A stretch of DNA of 25,287 nucleotides from a virus, in IMG/VR virus record IMGVR_UViG_3300046642_000488, positions 1 to 25,287 of that record. One strand, written 5' to 3'. Positions 5,673-14,993 of the stretch are shown here, one piece after another. Below the pieces are notes generated by a model. It worked only from the letters and a program-made list of their open reading frames with translations, made no database searches and was not told the origin of the DNA. Numbering within the stretch: the first letter of the stretch is position 1; every line of letters begins with the position of its first letter. The position numbers were made by a program, and so were the translations under genes.

Positions 5673-6074
5673 GTGCTATCGCCGAGCGAGGCGGCCGTGA
5701 AGCTCCGTGGCCAGATCCTGAAGCGCTACGTACGGGCGGCCGCAGCCATGAACGACCTGTTCGATGACGCGGCGCTGGCCGATGCGGTCGGGATCGGCAG
5801 AGGCGCCATCGCGGGTTGGTGGCGCGGGGCCCAGCCGTCGGGTCAGACGATCTTCCGCCTAGCGGCCGTCACCGGCCTTTCTGCTGACGAGCTGACGCGG
5901 TTCGTCTACGACGACGGGGGTCCGCCGTCCCTGCCTGCACCGGGGTCGTGGACGGCATCCAGCGTCCAAGAAGGACTTCGGCGGGATCAGTCACATCAGC
6001 CGCTCGAAGATCCCGAGCCGCCGCTTCCGTCGCCTGGGCGACAGCCTCGCGGTAGCGGAGCAGGACGAGCATGA
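5673..6074 (+). CDS. Repressor-like helix-turn-helix protein
   Basis: From GTG 5673, with AAGGA seven bases upstream, the product is 133 residues. Residues 32-60 (DAALADAVGIGRGAIAGWWRGAQ) form an HTH of the Cro/C1 (XRE) type, continued by TIFRLAAVTGLSADELTRFV, the usual fourth and fifth helices. The last 50 residues are Pro/Arg-rich and show no LexA/C1 S24 protease domain, so RecA-stimulated self-cleavage is not expected. It diverges from the Cro-like gene across the operator palindrome. By analogy with temperate phages it is the maintenance repressor. The low-complexity tail is the least certain part, as the opposite strand is also open there. Confidence 0.75.
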   Translation: MLSPSEAAVKLRGQILKRYVRAAAAMNDLFDDAALADAVGIGRGAIAGWWRGAQPSGQTIFRLAAVTGLSADELTRFVYDDGGPPSLPAPGSWTASSVQEGLRRDQSHQPLEDPEPPLPSPGRQPRGSGAGRA

Positions 6075-6293
6075 TCTCGGTCGTACGTGTATCCGGCACG
6101 TCGAGCCTCCGGTCGTCCCGCCATTTGGCCGGCGTCGGGACGCTGCGCCAGGGTATCCGACCGTCGCCTCCCGGTCGAGCAGGGTACGGTGAGGTGACGT
6201 TGTGACAGGTTGGGTGTCGTAGATGGGGGGCGGGGGGATGACGATCGAGCACTGTCCGGAGTCGACCAGAACGGGAGAAGGAGAGGTTCCTGG
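6075..6293. other. Non-coding gap between repressor-like gene and O-methyltransferase gene
   Basis: I see no supportable gene here. It contains the inverted repeat at 6114-6142, a G-run at 6225-6237, and a purine-rich ribosome-binding region just before TTG 6294. Minus-strand open frames cross it but have arginine/serine-rich shadow composition. No convincing sigma-70 promoter for the methyltransferase was found. Confidence 0.5.
6114..6142. terminator. Possible terminator hairpin after the repressor-like gene
   Basis: A 7-bp inverted repeat, CGTCCCG (6114-6120) and CGGGACG (6136-6142), with a 15-base loop, lies 40 bases after the repressor stop. There is no U-tract. If real it would separate the methyltransferase from repressor transcription. 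Confidence 0.3.
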
Positions 6294-6962
6294 TTGAGTG
6301 ACAGTCTCATCGTCCGGGCGCAGCTCACGGCCCAGCGCATCGCGGCAGGCGCCGGCTACGGGCTGACGAACTATCGGCACCCGTTCCGGCGTCGGGCGCT
6401 TCGGGCGGTTCGCGACGCGGGACGAACGGCGCGCACCTCGACGACGCCGCTCGAATGCGTCGAGCTCTATCAGGCGGTCCGAGCCACGGACAAGGTCACC
6501 GGCGACATGGCTGAGGCCGGCGTCTACCTTGGCGGCACGGCCGCCCTGATGCTGGGTGCGTCAGCGAAGCGGCTGCATCTCTTCGACACATTCGAAGGCC
6601 TGCCGCATGGCGAGGGCGAGGTGTTCCACGAAGGCGGCTGGGCAGGATCGGTCGCGGCCGTTCGCTCCAACCTCGCCGCCTACAGCGACCGGACCGAGTT
6701 CCATCCCGGCCTGTTTCCCGGGAGCGCGGCCGGCCTCGAGGACCTCCGGTTCTCGTTCGTCCATCTCGATCTGGACCTCTACGACTCGACCCGCGACGCG
6801 CTCGCGTGGTTCTGGCCGAGGATGGTGAGCGGGGGCGTGCTTCTGTCCCATGACTACCCACTCTCGGACGGAGTGGTCCGCGCCTTCGACGAGTTCTTCG
6901 CCGACCGTCCGGAGACCTTCCTGCCGCTGACCGGGAATCAAGCCCTCGCGGTCAAGCCCTAG
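6294..6962 (+). CDS. TylF/MycF-like sugar O-methyltransferase
   Basis: From TTG 6294 the product is 222 residues. The AdoMet-binding loop is at 70-83 (GDMAEAGVYLGGTA). DTFEGLP at 98-104, FVHLDLDLYDST at 155-166 and GGVLLSHDY at 180-188 are the family hallmarks, with the Asp residues of the third and fourth motifs expected to bind the catalytic metal. TylF and MycF methylate hydroxyls of deoxysugars; related enzymes act on polysaccharide sugars. The start is set by AAGGAG/GAGAGG 7-10 bases upstream; no in-frame ATG is nearby. It is one of only two plus-strand genes and lies downstream of the repressor, so it may be expressed in lysogens. A convergent hairpin ends the unit. I infer modification of a phage or host glycan. 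Confidence 0.85.
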   Translation: MSDSLIVRAQLTAQRIAAGAGYGLTNYRHPFRRRALRAVRDAGRTARTSTTPLECVELYQAVRATDKVTGDMAEAGVYLGGTAALMLGASAKRLHLFDTFEGLPHGEGEVFHEGGWAGSVAAVRSNLAAYSDRTEFHPGLFPGSAAGLEDLRFSFVHLDLDLYDSTRDALAWFWPRMVSGGVLLSHDYPLSDGVVRAFDEFFADRPETFLPLTGNQALAVKP

Positions 6963-6969
6963 CTACTTC

Positions 6970-7010
6970 GGGTAGTGATTCAGTTTGAGCGCCAAACTGA
7001 ATCACTACCC
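6970..7010. terminator. Perfect 18-bp hairpin between convergent genes
   Basis: The arms 6970-6987 and 6993-7010 are perfectly complementary, with a 5-base loop AGCGC. The hairpin lies between the methyltransferase stop (6962) and the minus-strand fibre-like gene, touching the TAG stop of the latter (7010-7012). It is less GC-rich than its surroundings. The symmetrical position argues for bidirectional termination, although no U-tract is present on either side. Confidence 0.7.
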
Positions 7011-7693
7011 TAGCTCTTCGCGACGCCGTAGATGCGGATCGTGCCCGACGCGATGTTGCCCGATGAGGCGATGAACCGGAGCGCCGTGAGTGCGGTCCCT
7101 GTCTGGGTGTACTGACTGCCCCACATGCCGTAGCGGGCCGCAGGTCCGGTGGACGTCACGTATTGCAACGTCCCCTGGATCGTGCGTCGCAGGGTCGTGG
7201 ACTGCGGGTCGGTCAGCGTCAGGCTCGCCGTCCCGAAGCCATAGCCTGCTGCGACAGACATCGTGTCGAAGATGCGGGCGACGCCCGTCGCCCCGGCATA
7301 GTTGGCCGCCGCGCCGCCGCTGGTGTAGCCGCTGAAGCCCCACTCGTACACGTTGCCCGTATCGTAGGTTGGCCCGACGCCCGTCCCGGCCTCCCAATAC
7401 AGGTGCGCCGTACTGGTCGCGAGGACGAGGTTGATGATCTCGATCTTGTACGTGTCGTATGTCGAGCTGATGAACGTCGTGAAGTCGAGCGAGGACGACG
7501 TCGACGCGGTGTGCGCCTCCAGGAAGATCAGCGCGCCCGCCGTCCCGCTACCGAGCGCCGAGACGCTGCCAGAAGAGTTGACGATCTTCGCCGAGTGGGC
7601 CGACGAGTCCACGAACACGCGCTGATGGCCGGCGGACGGACTCGCGGGCGTCGTCTGCTCGGTGAAGTCGATGTAGCCGGTGGAAGTCGCCAT
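7010..7693 (-). CDS. Fibre- or spike-associated virion protein
   Basis: This 227-residue protein is rich in Ser, Thr, Gly and Ala, with few charges. The N terminus (YIDFTEQTTPASPSAGHQRV then FVDSSAHSAKIVNSSGSV) is a motif often seen at the attachment end of phage fibres. The C terminus (SGTIRIYGVAKS) is typical of beta-rich receptor-binding domains. The ATG shares TGATG with the tailspike stop. It is probably a second receptor-binding or tail-tip decoration protein, and the last gene of the late operon. Confidence 0.7.
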   Translation of the reverse strand: MATSTGYIDFTEQTTPASPSAGHQRVFVDSSAHSAKIVNSSGSVSALGSGTAGALIFLEAHTASTSSSLDFTTFISSTYDTYKIEIINLVLATSTAHLYWEAGTGVGPTYDTGNVYEWGFSGYTSGGAAANYAGATGVARIFDTMSVAAGYGFGTASLTLTDPQSTTLRRTIQGTLQYVTSTGPAARYGMWGSQYTQTGTALTALRFIASSGNIASGTIRIYGVAKS

Positions 7694-10398
7694 CAGTTCG
7701 GAACCTCAACGTACAGGTAATCAAGGCCATCGGACGTCAGGAGCGGGTCGGCGCTTCCCGAGGCCATGAGGATCTCGTAATGCGTCGTGTTGGACGCGCT
7801 CTGTGCCTGCCAAGTCGCCGCGCTCGAGGAGGTCGCCGTCGGGACGTATCCCACCGATGGCGTGCCGGTGACCGCAACGCCGTTGATCTTCGCGACGGTC
7901 GGGTTCGGGTAGGTGCCCGACAGGTCACCGCCCGCCGTGCCAGCGACCCAGCCCGAACCTAACTGCTGGTCGGAGACGCCCGTCCCACCGCTGCGCAGGA
8001 ACGTATCGACCGCGCCGCCGCCAGCCGCCGTGATGGTGTACCAGCGGATATAGCCCTGACCGTAGTTCGATGGGTCGTAGACGTCGTATTCCGTGTTGAA
8101 CGAGCCTGACCCTGCCGACTCGCGCACGTACTGGAGGATGTCGAGGCCGTGCGACGCCTTGTGCCCGGAGGGCGCCCCGGTGTAGCAGAGGACGCGCACG
8201 ACGTTCGTCGCCGTGAGCTGAAGGATGATCCCCGGATAGTAGGTGAGCGGGATCTCGATGCCGTAGTAGGTCGGCCCGAGGATGAGCGGACCTTTCGACT
8301 CGACGAGCTCGCCCCACAGAGCGCCCGTGTAGAAGCCGCCCACCGCCAACCCGTCGACCTCGACGTTGTTCGCGAGCAGCGCCTGCGCGAACTTGATGCC
8401 GTAGGAGTTCGTGTGTGTCGGGAGCGTCGGGCTGCCGGCATACGCGCCCGGTGTGCTGATCTGGAGACCCGCGACCCGCCCGCCCTGGCACGCTGACAGG
8501 TTCCAGAAGGTGAAGGTCGGATCGTCCGGGCCGAGACAGACGAGGTCTTCCACGACGACCTCGAGGTTGTTGGCGCCACCGGTGCTGACATCATTGCCGC
8601 CCGAGATGACGGCAGCGGTGCCCGACGCGCCGGTCAGCGTGCTCTTGAGGACCGCGTAGCTGCTGGCAAGGGGAACGGTGTCGCCGTACAGCGGATGGAA
8701 GCCCGGACGGAGCGGCCCCTTGAAGCGGATGACGATGTGGTCGACGCCAGAGTGCGCGATGGTCGGCAGGAGGAGCTGCCCGTTGAACGCGCCGGTGTCC
8801 TGCAACGCACCCGCGATGACGTACAGACCGGGCGGGAAGTAGACCGTCCCGCCATCGGCCGCCGCGCAGGCGTCGATGGTGTCCTGGATCGCCGACGTGT
8901 CATCGGTCGAGCCGTCATGAACGGCTCCGTAATCCTCGACGTTGAACCAGCCGAGGTCGAACCCTCCGCCGCCGCCCGCGCCCAGCTCCTGCAACGCCGC
9001 CTCGACGTCGGTGCCGGTGAAGTACGAGCCGGCGTCTGCGATGGAAACCGCCGAGGCATCGTGGGCGTCGGTCGGATCGGTGAGGTGGGAGTCGAGCTCC
9101 GCCTCGACCTCGAGGACCAGCGCGTCACCCTCGTACAACTCGATCTCGAAGACACGCCGCGTCTCATCGTTACCGGTCAACTGCCAGTAGCGATAGGACG
9201 ACGGCGTGAACGTGTCCACGACATCCTGGGCCGTGAACGATCCGGTCGCGGTGAACGTGATGGTCGTGACCGTCGTGGCGTCGGAATAGTCCGACATGCT
9301 CGCGCCTTCGAGGAGATAGCTTCGCGAGCCGGCCGTTTCGCATCCGAGTCTAAGCCGGATATGGTCGATCTCGAACGTGCCGCCGAGTTCGATGCGGATG
9401 ACGTTCGGGCTGTCGATCTCGAGGTAGGACGCATCGTCGCCATCGTTGGCGTCCGGTCCTGCGGCGGTCCAGCCGGCCGCCCCGCCCGTGAAGTGCGCGA
9501 GGATGCGACCATCCGAGAGCGCGGTGGAGAAACGGGCCGTACCCGTGATCGAGATGCTCCCCGAGGTGATCTCGGTGGCGAGCGCGACGACATCCTCGCC
9601 AGCTGGGCTGTTGTTGCTTCCCGTGTTGCCGCTGTCGTTCGTGGTCGAGGCGGGTGATCCGTCGATGTAGATGGTGATAGCGGCGGGGACCAGCGGGGAT
9701 CCAGCCCCGACCGACCACTTAGCTGCGATGAGGTGCCAGTTGCCGTCGTTGACGGTCGTCGTCGTGTGCTTGCCTTGCCAGAACGATGTTGCGTTGAACG
9801 CGGCTGATACCTGGCCGGCAGCCGACCCGAAGGTGGTCGCTCCGATGTAGAGCTGGAAGCCCAGGCCGAATGTCCGGCGGCTGTTGAAGACGAGGATGCG
9901 TCCGGTGCTCGTGGTATTGACCCACGCCTCGATGGTCTCCTCCGTCGTCGAGTTACTCGGGTCGTAGCTCGTCTCGAGGAAGGTCGGAGAGGTAGCGGTG
10001 ACGGCGAGCCCGCCGACATACGGGCCGCTGACGCCGCGAGTCACCGTTCCGCTCTGCTCCGTCATCCCGACGGCGTTGCCGGACGAGTCGATGAACGATC
10101 CGGATGGCTCCTCGTACCGGAAATAGAGGTCGGGGTTATCGGCTAGAACCTCGGCACTCGGATCATCGGCACTGAGGCCGATGTAGACCGGGGTCCTGCC
10201 TAGCGCTCGGTTGGACGACGACGGCGGCCCTGACGGGGAGGTCGACCGCGCGGCCAGTTCGTCGATCGCCGCCTGCACCTGTTCCGCGGTCAGACCCGAC
10301 ACATCGTTGTCATACGTGACGAACTCGGCGTGGTCATGCCCGTCGTCGTCAAGGTCGCCGGCGTGGCGCGCTAGGGTGACTTCCTGGGGGACGCTCAT
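7693..10398 (-). CDS. Tailspike: lectin-like, discoidin-like and pectate-lyase-like domains
   Basis: The product is 901 residues, starting at ATG 10398 one base after the previous stop. Residues 1-52 contain [14 protein letters not shown], a trimer/attachment motif of fibres; a related [12 protein letters not shown] lies at 461-472. Residues 88-305 read like a LamG/concanavalin-type lectin ([40 protein letters not shown]). Residues 320-425 resemble an F5/8 discoidin-like domain ([27 protein letters not shown]). From 485, [20 protein letters not shown] and [13 protein letters not shown] are the start of a pectate-lyase-3 beta-helix. At 824-833 [10 protein letters not shown], a common fibre element, begins the tail. 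It likely binds and cuts a surface polysaccharide; enzymatic activity is unproven. Confidence 0.85.
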   Translation of the reverse strand: MSVPQEVTLARHAGDLDDDGHDHAEFVTYDNDVSGLTAEQVQAAIDELAARSTSPSGPPSSSNRALGRTPVYIGLSADDPSAEVLADNPDLYFRYEEPSGSFIDSSGNAVGMTEQSGTVTRGVSGPYVGGLAVTATSPTFLETSYDPSNSTTEETIEAWVNTTSTGRILVFNSRRTFGLGFQLYIGATTFGSAAGQVSAAFNATSFWQGKHTTTTVNDGNWHLIAAKWSVGAGSPLVPAAITIYIDGSPASTTNDSGNTGSNNSPAGEDVVALATEITSGSISITGTARFSTALSDGRILAHFTGGAAGWTAAGPDANDGDDASYLEIDSPNVIRIELGGTFEIDHIRLRLGCETAGSRSYLLEGASMSDYSDATTVTTITFTATGSFTAQDVVDTFTPSSYRYWQLTGNDETRRVFEIELYEGDALVLEVEAELDSHLTDPTDAHDASAVSIADAGSYFTGTDVEAALQELGAGGGGGFDLGWFNVEDYGAVHDGSTDDTSAIQDTIDACAAADGGTVYFPPGLYVIAGALQDTGAFNGQLLLPTIAHSGVDHIVIRFKGPLRPGFHPLYGDTVPLASSYAVLKSTLTGASGTAAVISGGNDVSTGGANNLEVVVEDLVCLGPDDPTFTFWNLSACQGGRVAGLQISTPGAYAGSPTLPTHTNSYGIKFAQALLANNVEVDGLAVGGFYTGALWGELVESKGPLILGPTYYGIEIPLTYYPGIILQLTATNVVRVLCYTGAPSGHKASHGLDILQYVRESAGSGSFNTEYDVYDPSNYGQGYIRWYTITAAGGGAVDTFLRSGGTGVSDQQLGSGWVAGTAGGDLSGTYPNPTVAKINGVAVTGTPSVGYVPTATSSSAATWQAQSASNTTHYEILMASGSADPLLTSDGLDYLYVEVPN

Positions 10399-10399
10399 C

Positions 10400-12208
10400 T
10401 CACGCCGCCACGTAGAAGACGCGCACGGTCGAGTTGAGCGGCGGCGGGTAGGCGAGCTCGTACTCGCCGGTGGTCGGATCGCTCTCGGTGACGTCGGAGG
10501 TCCAGTCAAGGCCGTTCACGACGACGTGCAGCGACCCGGGGCGGTACGCGAACCCGTTATCTGTCGTGTGGGTCGTGGTGGTCCCGTCGCCCAGGTAGCC
10601 GGCGTCGACGACCTCCTGTCCAGAGTCCGGCTCACCGTTGGTGCAGGGAACACCCGCCATGTCCTCGAACCGGGGGTCGGACCCACTGACGTAGTAGATA
10701 GTGGCACTGATCGAGGAGAAGGAGTTCTCGGACGGTGGACCGCCGGGCGTATCCCCGTCGAGCCATGCGTGAACGTTGCAGTCGCCTGCCATCGTGAACT
10801 CGGTACTCGCGAACGGTATTGCGGTCCCGAACAGGCCGCTGCCCATCGGGATGCGTACAGCGCCAAGATCACCGACGAAGTTAGGCGAGTGGTCGGCCAG
10901 AAGGTTCGCCTGGAGGTCCAAGCTGTTCGGGTTGTGGTACACGAGGTAATCCACCCGATAGGTCGCGCCGTTGTAAAGGTGGAAGGTGGAACCAGTGCCG
11001 GTAGAGCTCTGGCAGTCCACGGCGAACTCGGCGACGACACATTCGAGCGCAGGACTGGCGGTGTCACTGAATACCCGGAAATCCGGTGGTACGCAGGTGA
11101 ACGGCTCCGTGGGAGGAGCCGGCCGCCGTGTCCCGACCCGGGCGCGCCGCCTGATCGGCGCTCCGATCTCCAATGCAGCCATCCACCAGCGGACCCTGGC
11201 TCGGCTGCCCTCGCCGACGACAGGCGTCAGGGTCATATGTGAGATGCGCTTCTCCGACGCCGACAGGCCCATGACCGTGCTCGTCACCGTGATCAGGTCG
11301 CCGACGCGGATGAGCGCGAGCGCGTCCTCGTCGAGCGGTCCGATCGAGCAGGTCCAGGTGTCGAGATCGTCCTTCTGGGACGCGAGGAACGCGGCCGTCT
11401 GGACGTCGAGGTCGGATTGACTCGATGCCTCGATGTCGAGCTGAGCCTCGTGCAACAGGCCGTCGGCGTCGTGGTCCGTCTCGGACGTGGCGTCGAACTG
11501 GATGGAGACCCTGCCCGCCTGGTCGACGCCCTTGACGTCGTTGCGGAGATCGATGCTCGTGCGCGTCCGCTGCGGCTCCTGTGGGAAGAACGTCGTCAAC
11601 GAGCCGAGGCTGTCGGCGATCACGTCGCTGATCGAGAGCCCGCAGGTGTGACCGTCGGTCAGGATGTGATAGTGCAGGCACCGCCCTCCGCCTGCCTTGT
11701 CGTGCAGGAACAGCGTCTTGCCGGTGTACGACACGACGTCGGGGATGAGTTCCGACGTCCAGCCGCCGTCGCTGTAGTAGCGCTTGGCCGGCATGTTCGC
11801 GGTATTGGCGTCGATGACCCACGTCGTGTCCCACGCTGGACCGTCCTGGCTCGCGAAGTACAGCACGCGCTCGACGTCCGTCTCGGCCGGCCGCCGGCGG
11901 CTGATGCGGAACCCGTCGAGCAGCGCGTTCGCGTCGGCGAGGCCGAACTGGTACTCACGGGCGACCGCGGGGCTGAAGCCGCGCACGCGGTCCTGGTCGA
12001 GCATGAAGCCGTCCGACAGGACGACGGCGCCCTCCTCGATGAGCGCCTGGCGTCCCGTATGGACGTCGTAGTTCGAGTCCCGGTCGAGGATCGGCAGGAT
12101 ACCGTTGCCGACCTCGCCATCGAAGGCGGCCAGTTCGATGGACGTCCGCGACAGCTCGTCGTCCGAGGGCTTGTAGGGGTAGGGCGTGCCCGCCAGCGTG
12201 ACGTTCAT
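10400..12208 (-). CDS. Tail hub/minor tail protein
   Basis: This 602-residue protein starts at ATG 12208, overlapping the tape-measure stop by ATGA, so it holds the place of the distal-tail or hub protein. The central segment ([20 protein letters not shown] then [20 protein letters not shown]) resembles hub proteins, where a beta-barrel domain sets rate and orientation of the tip. The C-terminal third is a separate Thr/Ser/Gly-rich beta domain ending in [13 protein letters not shown] cannot name the family more precisely; a Dit/Tal fusion is possible since no separate Dit gene lies between tape measure and spike. Confidence 0.65.
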   Translation of the reverse strand: MNVTLAGTPYPYKPSDDELSRTSIELAAFDGEVGNGILPILDRDSNYDVHTGRQALIEEGAVVLSDGFMLDQDRVRGFSPAVAREYQFGLADANALLDGFRISRRRPAETDVERVLYFASQDGPAWDTTWVIDANTANMPAKRYYSDGGWTSELIPDVVSYTGKTLFLHDKAGGGRCLHYHILTDGHTCGLSISDVIADSLGSLTTFFPQEPQRTRTSIDLRNDVKGVDQAGRVSIQFDATSETDHDADGLLHEAQLDIEASSQSDLDVQTAAFLASQKDDLDTWTCSIGPLDEDALALIRVGDLITVTSTVMGLSASEKRISHMTLTPVVGEGSRARVRWWMAALEIGAPIRRRARVGTRRPAPPTEPFTCVPPDFRVFSDTASPALECVVAEFAVDCQSSTGTGSTFHLYNGATYRVDYLVYHNPNSLDLQANLLADHSPNFVGDLGAVRIPMGSGLFGTAIPFASTEFTMAGDCNVHAWLDGDTPGGPPSENSFSSISATIYYVSGSDPRFEDMAGVPCTNGEPDSGQEVVDAGYLGDGTTTTHTTDNGFAYRPGSLHVVVNGLDWTSDVTESDPTTGEYELAYPPPLNSTVRVFYVAA

Positions 12209-14388
12209 CCGAACTCTTGGAAGGTGCCCTTGTGGCCGACGATCGTGGAAGCGAAACGGCCGGTGCTGGCGTCGATGAGCCGCCCGTTGATGTACTGCTT
12301 CACGCTCACCGGCACGATGACGGTCGGCGCCTTCTGGGCCTTGACGGCGGTGGTCGTCGCCGCCTGCCGTCGCGCCAGTTCGGCCTTCATCCGGTCGATG
12401 AACCCGCCGACCTTGGCGGCCGCCTTCGGACCGAGCGTCTTCTGGTCGTTCTGCAACGCCCTGATCGACTGCTTGAGCGCTGCCGTCGAGTGGAACGCCT
12501 GCTGCTTGTTGTGCTCGAAGCCGAGGGTCAATGCCCTGGCCACCGCGACGTCCTTGACGTCCGACGCCCCTCCGGCGAGGAACTTCAGGCGCGGCGCCAC
12601 CGACACGGACTCCTTGTGCGGCCCGGTCAGGCCGCGCGCGCGGCGATCGGCCTCGGTCGCCGAGATGGAGTTCTCGTGGGTCGACTTCTTCAGCGTCGAC
12701 GAAGCGCCGTCGAGCCCGCGCGCGGCGTTGCGGAGCTGGGAGGCTGCCTCGGCGTTGTCCTGCGCCGTGACGTCCAGCCCGTGTGCCGCGTTGCGTAGCT
12801 GCGACGCGCCCTCGCTCCCTGACGCGAGCTCGTCGCTGACCTTCTTCCAGTCGACGCCCGCGAACAGCGACGACGCATCGACGGGCTTCTGGTCGAAGGC
12901 CGCACCGAGAGTCGGGGTGAATGCGCCGGTGGATCCCGGGCCGTTGTGGGTCTGGAGGAACGCCCACGTCGATGCGACCGCAGCGGCCGCGACGAGGCCG
13001 AGCGTCGCCAGGCTGAGGCCGCCCACGGCGCCCGCTGCCTCCGCTGCGGGACCCGGTATGCCGGCGACCGGGCCGTTGACGTTGACGACCGCGGCGTTGA
13101 CGTTCATCAGACCCTTGAACGAGCTGATGACCGCCGAGATGAGGCCGCCCGCGATGTTCGTCACGAGGCCGCCGGTCAGCTTGTTGATGGCGAGGCCTGC
13201 GAGCGCGAGCGACTGGATCTCCGGCGGTAGGGAACGGAACAGGTCGACCGCGGTCTTGATGACCGCTCCGGTCGCCTCGGCCGAGCGCTGGATGATGGGC
13301 GCCACGGTCTTGGCGGTGTTCAGGAAGGAGTCGATCGCACTGGTCGCTCCGCCGCCCTCGAGGAACGATGCCAGCTTGTCGAGTCCCGCGATGGCGGGCG
13401 GCAGGATCCCGTCGATGAACTTGCCGAACGCCGGGACCAGCTTGGAACCGACGACGTCGACGATGCGCGTCAGCGATGGCAGGACCTTGATGCCCGCCTC
13501 CTCGCGGACATCCTGCAACCGCTCCTTGAGGACGGCGAGGCGCGTGTCGAGCTGGCCCGACAGCGCGGCGGCGGTGCCCTTGAACCGCGAGTTGAGCGCG
13601 CCATAGACGGTATCGAACCCGGACGCAGCCTTGGCGCCCGTCTTCGTGGCGTCGGCGAGTTTCTGCTGCCCGATCGCCGCGTCGAGCGCGGCCTTCTTCT
13701 CGGCGTACATCGCCTTCTCGGCCTTCGTGAGCGGCCCGTGAGACTCTTCGAGGCTCTTGTTGATGGCGAGCTGGGCCTTCTGGTGCTCGAGCGACGCGAG
13801 GGCCGCGGACTTCGTCGCAGCGGTCGTCTTCGGGAGGATGATGCCGAGCCGCCCGAGCGATGTGGCGTTGCCCTGCACGGCCCGCCCGACGGCCAGCGTG
13901 ATGGTGTTCAGGTCCTTGCCGGTGCGGATCGAGGCGTCGAGGATGAGCGGCGTCAGCTTCGTGATCTGGTCGCCTGTCAGGCCCATCGTCACCAGCAGCG
14001 TCTGCGTGCTCCTGATCGCCTCGTCGTCCTGCCCCGAGAGGTTGGACAGCGCGAGCGCCTGGTCGTTCAACGCCTTGACGTAGGCTGCGCTCACCTTCCC
14101 CGAGTTGGCGACCGCGGTGTTGAACTTGATCTGGACGTCCTGTGCCGCCTGACCTTCCTTGGCAGATAGCACGAGGAGACCAGCCAGCGAGCCGATGGCG
14201 CCGACCGCCAGGAGCGCGCTGCGCTTGATGCCGACTCCGATCTGCTGGCCCGCCTTGAGGCCGCGGCTCTGCGTCTTCGTGATCTGCGAGTCGAACTTGT
14301 TGAGCGCCGCGTTGGCGTTCTTCAGGGGCGCGGTGAAGCCGTCCTTGAGCGTCAGGGCGGCGACGAGCTTGGCGGTCTCGGAGGCCAT
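12205..14388 (-). CDS. Tape measure protein
   Basis: This 727-residue, Ala/Lys-rich and mostly helical protein begins three bases after the frameshifted chaperone gene, the standard position for a tape measure. Hydrophobic segments lie at about 54-75 (RSALLAVGAIGSLAGLLVLS) and 470-492. A MGLTGDQITKLTPLILDAS region near 135-155 matches the conserved part of phage tape measures (TP901/lambda H type). Residues near 540-580 contain two copies of SQLRNAA.GLD. Using the usual rule of about 0.15 nm per residue, the tail would be about 110 nm; this is an estimate from the family, not a measurement. It sets tail length and is injected with the DNA. Confidence 0.9.
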   Translation of the reverse strand: MASETAKLVAALTLKDGFTAPLKNANAALNKFDSQITKTQSRGLKAGQQIGVGIKRSALLAVGAIGSLAGLLVLSAKEGQAAQDVQIKFNTAVANSGKVSAAYVKALNDQALALSNLSGQDDEAIRSTQTLLVTMGLTGDQITKLTPLILDASIRTGKDLNTITLAVGRAVQGNATSLGRLGIILPKTTAATKSAALASLEHQKAQLAINKSLEESHGPLTKAEKAMYAEKKAALDAAIGQQKLADATKTGAKAASGFDTVYGALNSRFKGTAAALSGQLDTRLAVLKERLQDVREEAGIKVLPSLTRIVDVVGSKLVPAFGKFIDGILPPAIAGLDKLASFLEGGGATSAIDSFLNTAKTVAPIIQRSAEATGAVIKTAVDLFRSLPPEIQSLALAGLAINKLTGGLVTNIAGGLISAVISSFKGLMNVNAAVVNVNGPVAGIPGPAAEAAGAVGGLSLATLGLVAAAAVASTWAFLQTHNGPGSTGAFTPTLGAAFDQKPVDASSLFAGVDWKKVSDELASGSEGASQLRNAAHGLDVTAQDNAEAASQLRNAARGLDGASSTLKKSTHENSISATEADRRARGLTGPHKESVSVAPRLKFLAGGASDVKDVAVARALTLGFEHNKQQAFHSTAALKQSIRALQNDQKTLGPKAAAKVGGFIDRMKAELARRQAATTTAVKAQKAPTVIVPVSVKQYINGRLIDASTGRFASTIVGHKGTFQEFG

Positions 14389-14391
14389 GCG

Positions 14392-14993
14392 TCAGCGCGG
14401 CAGGCGGGCGAGCCTGCCGGCCTCCTGTGCCTGGTGCTCTCGCGCGATCCGGCCCACGCCGAGCTCGGCTATGAGTTGGAGACGCCAGCGAGCGACGGTG
14501 AAGTCGTCTCGGTGTCGTCCGTCAGGGAAGTGATAGTCGAGGATCGCTTCGACAGCTTCGGGTGCTTCGACGTAGAGCCATTCGTCGCTGACGTCGAGCC
14601 GTTGGTCGACGTACTGGGCGATGGCCTCCACGCCGCCGTCACCAAAGGGGCCGTCACCGCCTCCGAGTACAGCGCGTCGGCCTCGTCCGAGAGCGTCTCG
14701 CGGGCGCCGTCGTTGGCGTACAGGTACCGCTCGATGCTCTCGCGGTCGGGCTCGACGGGCTTGCCCTTCTCGTCGACCACGGACCAGGTGCGGATACCGG
14801 CGAGCAGGTACCAGTCGGTGAGCTGCGTCATGATCTCGGGCGTCGAGAGCTCCTCGGCCTTGCCGAGCTTGATGATGTTGCGGGCGGTCCGTCCGGCGGC
14901 GAAGTCGAGCCGCTCGCGCAGCTCGACCGTGTCGCCCTCGGGATGCCTCGGCTCACCCGCCTTGGGCGGGCAGATGCATTCGATGACCGACAT
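14392..14993 (-). CDS. Tail assembly chaperone GT fusion by -1 frameshift
   Basis: Ribosomes that slip back one base on the heptamer at 14643-14649 leave the G frame after codon 117. They then read 83 more residues (GDGGVEAIAQYVDQRLDVSD, then a WLYVEAPEAVEAILDYHF segment, ending LARLPR) to TGA at 14392. The fusion would be 200 residues. The downstream frame has no upstream start of its own that makes biological sense, has normal protein composition, and ends three bases before the tape measure. This is the G/GT arrangement of lambda-like tails, where G and GT bind the tape measure during assembly. Confidence 0.8.
14469..14993 (-). CDS. Tail assembly chaperone G
   Basis: This is the unshifted product, 174 residues, with ATG 14993 sharing TGATG with the tail tube stop. 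The first 117 residues are well composed (ELRERLDFAAGRTARNIIKL; EIMTQLTDWYLLAGI; ESIERYLYANDGARETLSDE). After the slippery site the frame gives only a Ser/Thr/Pro-rich tail (TSTNGSTSATNGSTSKHPKL) that looks like a shadow of the GT frame. Homologues serve as chaperones for the tape measure and are absent from the virion. Position between tail tube and tape measure is diagnostic. Confidence 0.85.
   Translation of the reverse strand: MSVIECICPPKAGEPRHPEGDTVELRERLDFAAGRTARNIIKLGKAEELSTPEIMTQLTDWYLLAGIRTWSVVDEKGKPVEPDRESIERYLYANDGARETLSDEADALYSEAVTAPLVTAAWRPSPSTSTNGSTSATNGSTSKHPKLSKRSSTITSLTDDTETTSPSLAGVSNS
14643..14649 (-). promoter_or_regulatory. -1 ribosomal frameshift slippery heptamer
   Basis: On the minus strand the G frame reads C CCT TTG, an X XXY YYZ heptamer with X=C, Y=T. 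After slippage the two tRNAs would pair with CCC and TTT. It lies exactly where the G frame loses, and the GT frame gains, normal protein composition. A weak GGCG/CGCC stem follows; no strong pseudoknot was recognised by eye. Confidence 0.8.

Noticed and set aside
5869-6252. Minus-strand frame of 127 residues opposite the end of the repressor-like gene
   Set aside because: Part of it looks protein-like, but it lies antisense to the repressor tail, has no ribosome-binding site, and begins in arginine/proline-rich shadow sequence. The repressor frame has a good start and HTH domain.
11417-13606. Plus-strand frame of 729 residues
   Set aside because: Antisense to hub and tape measure genes; composition is that of a codon-position shadow in GC-rich DNA.
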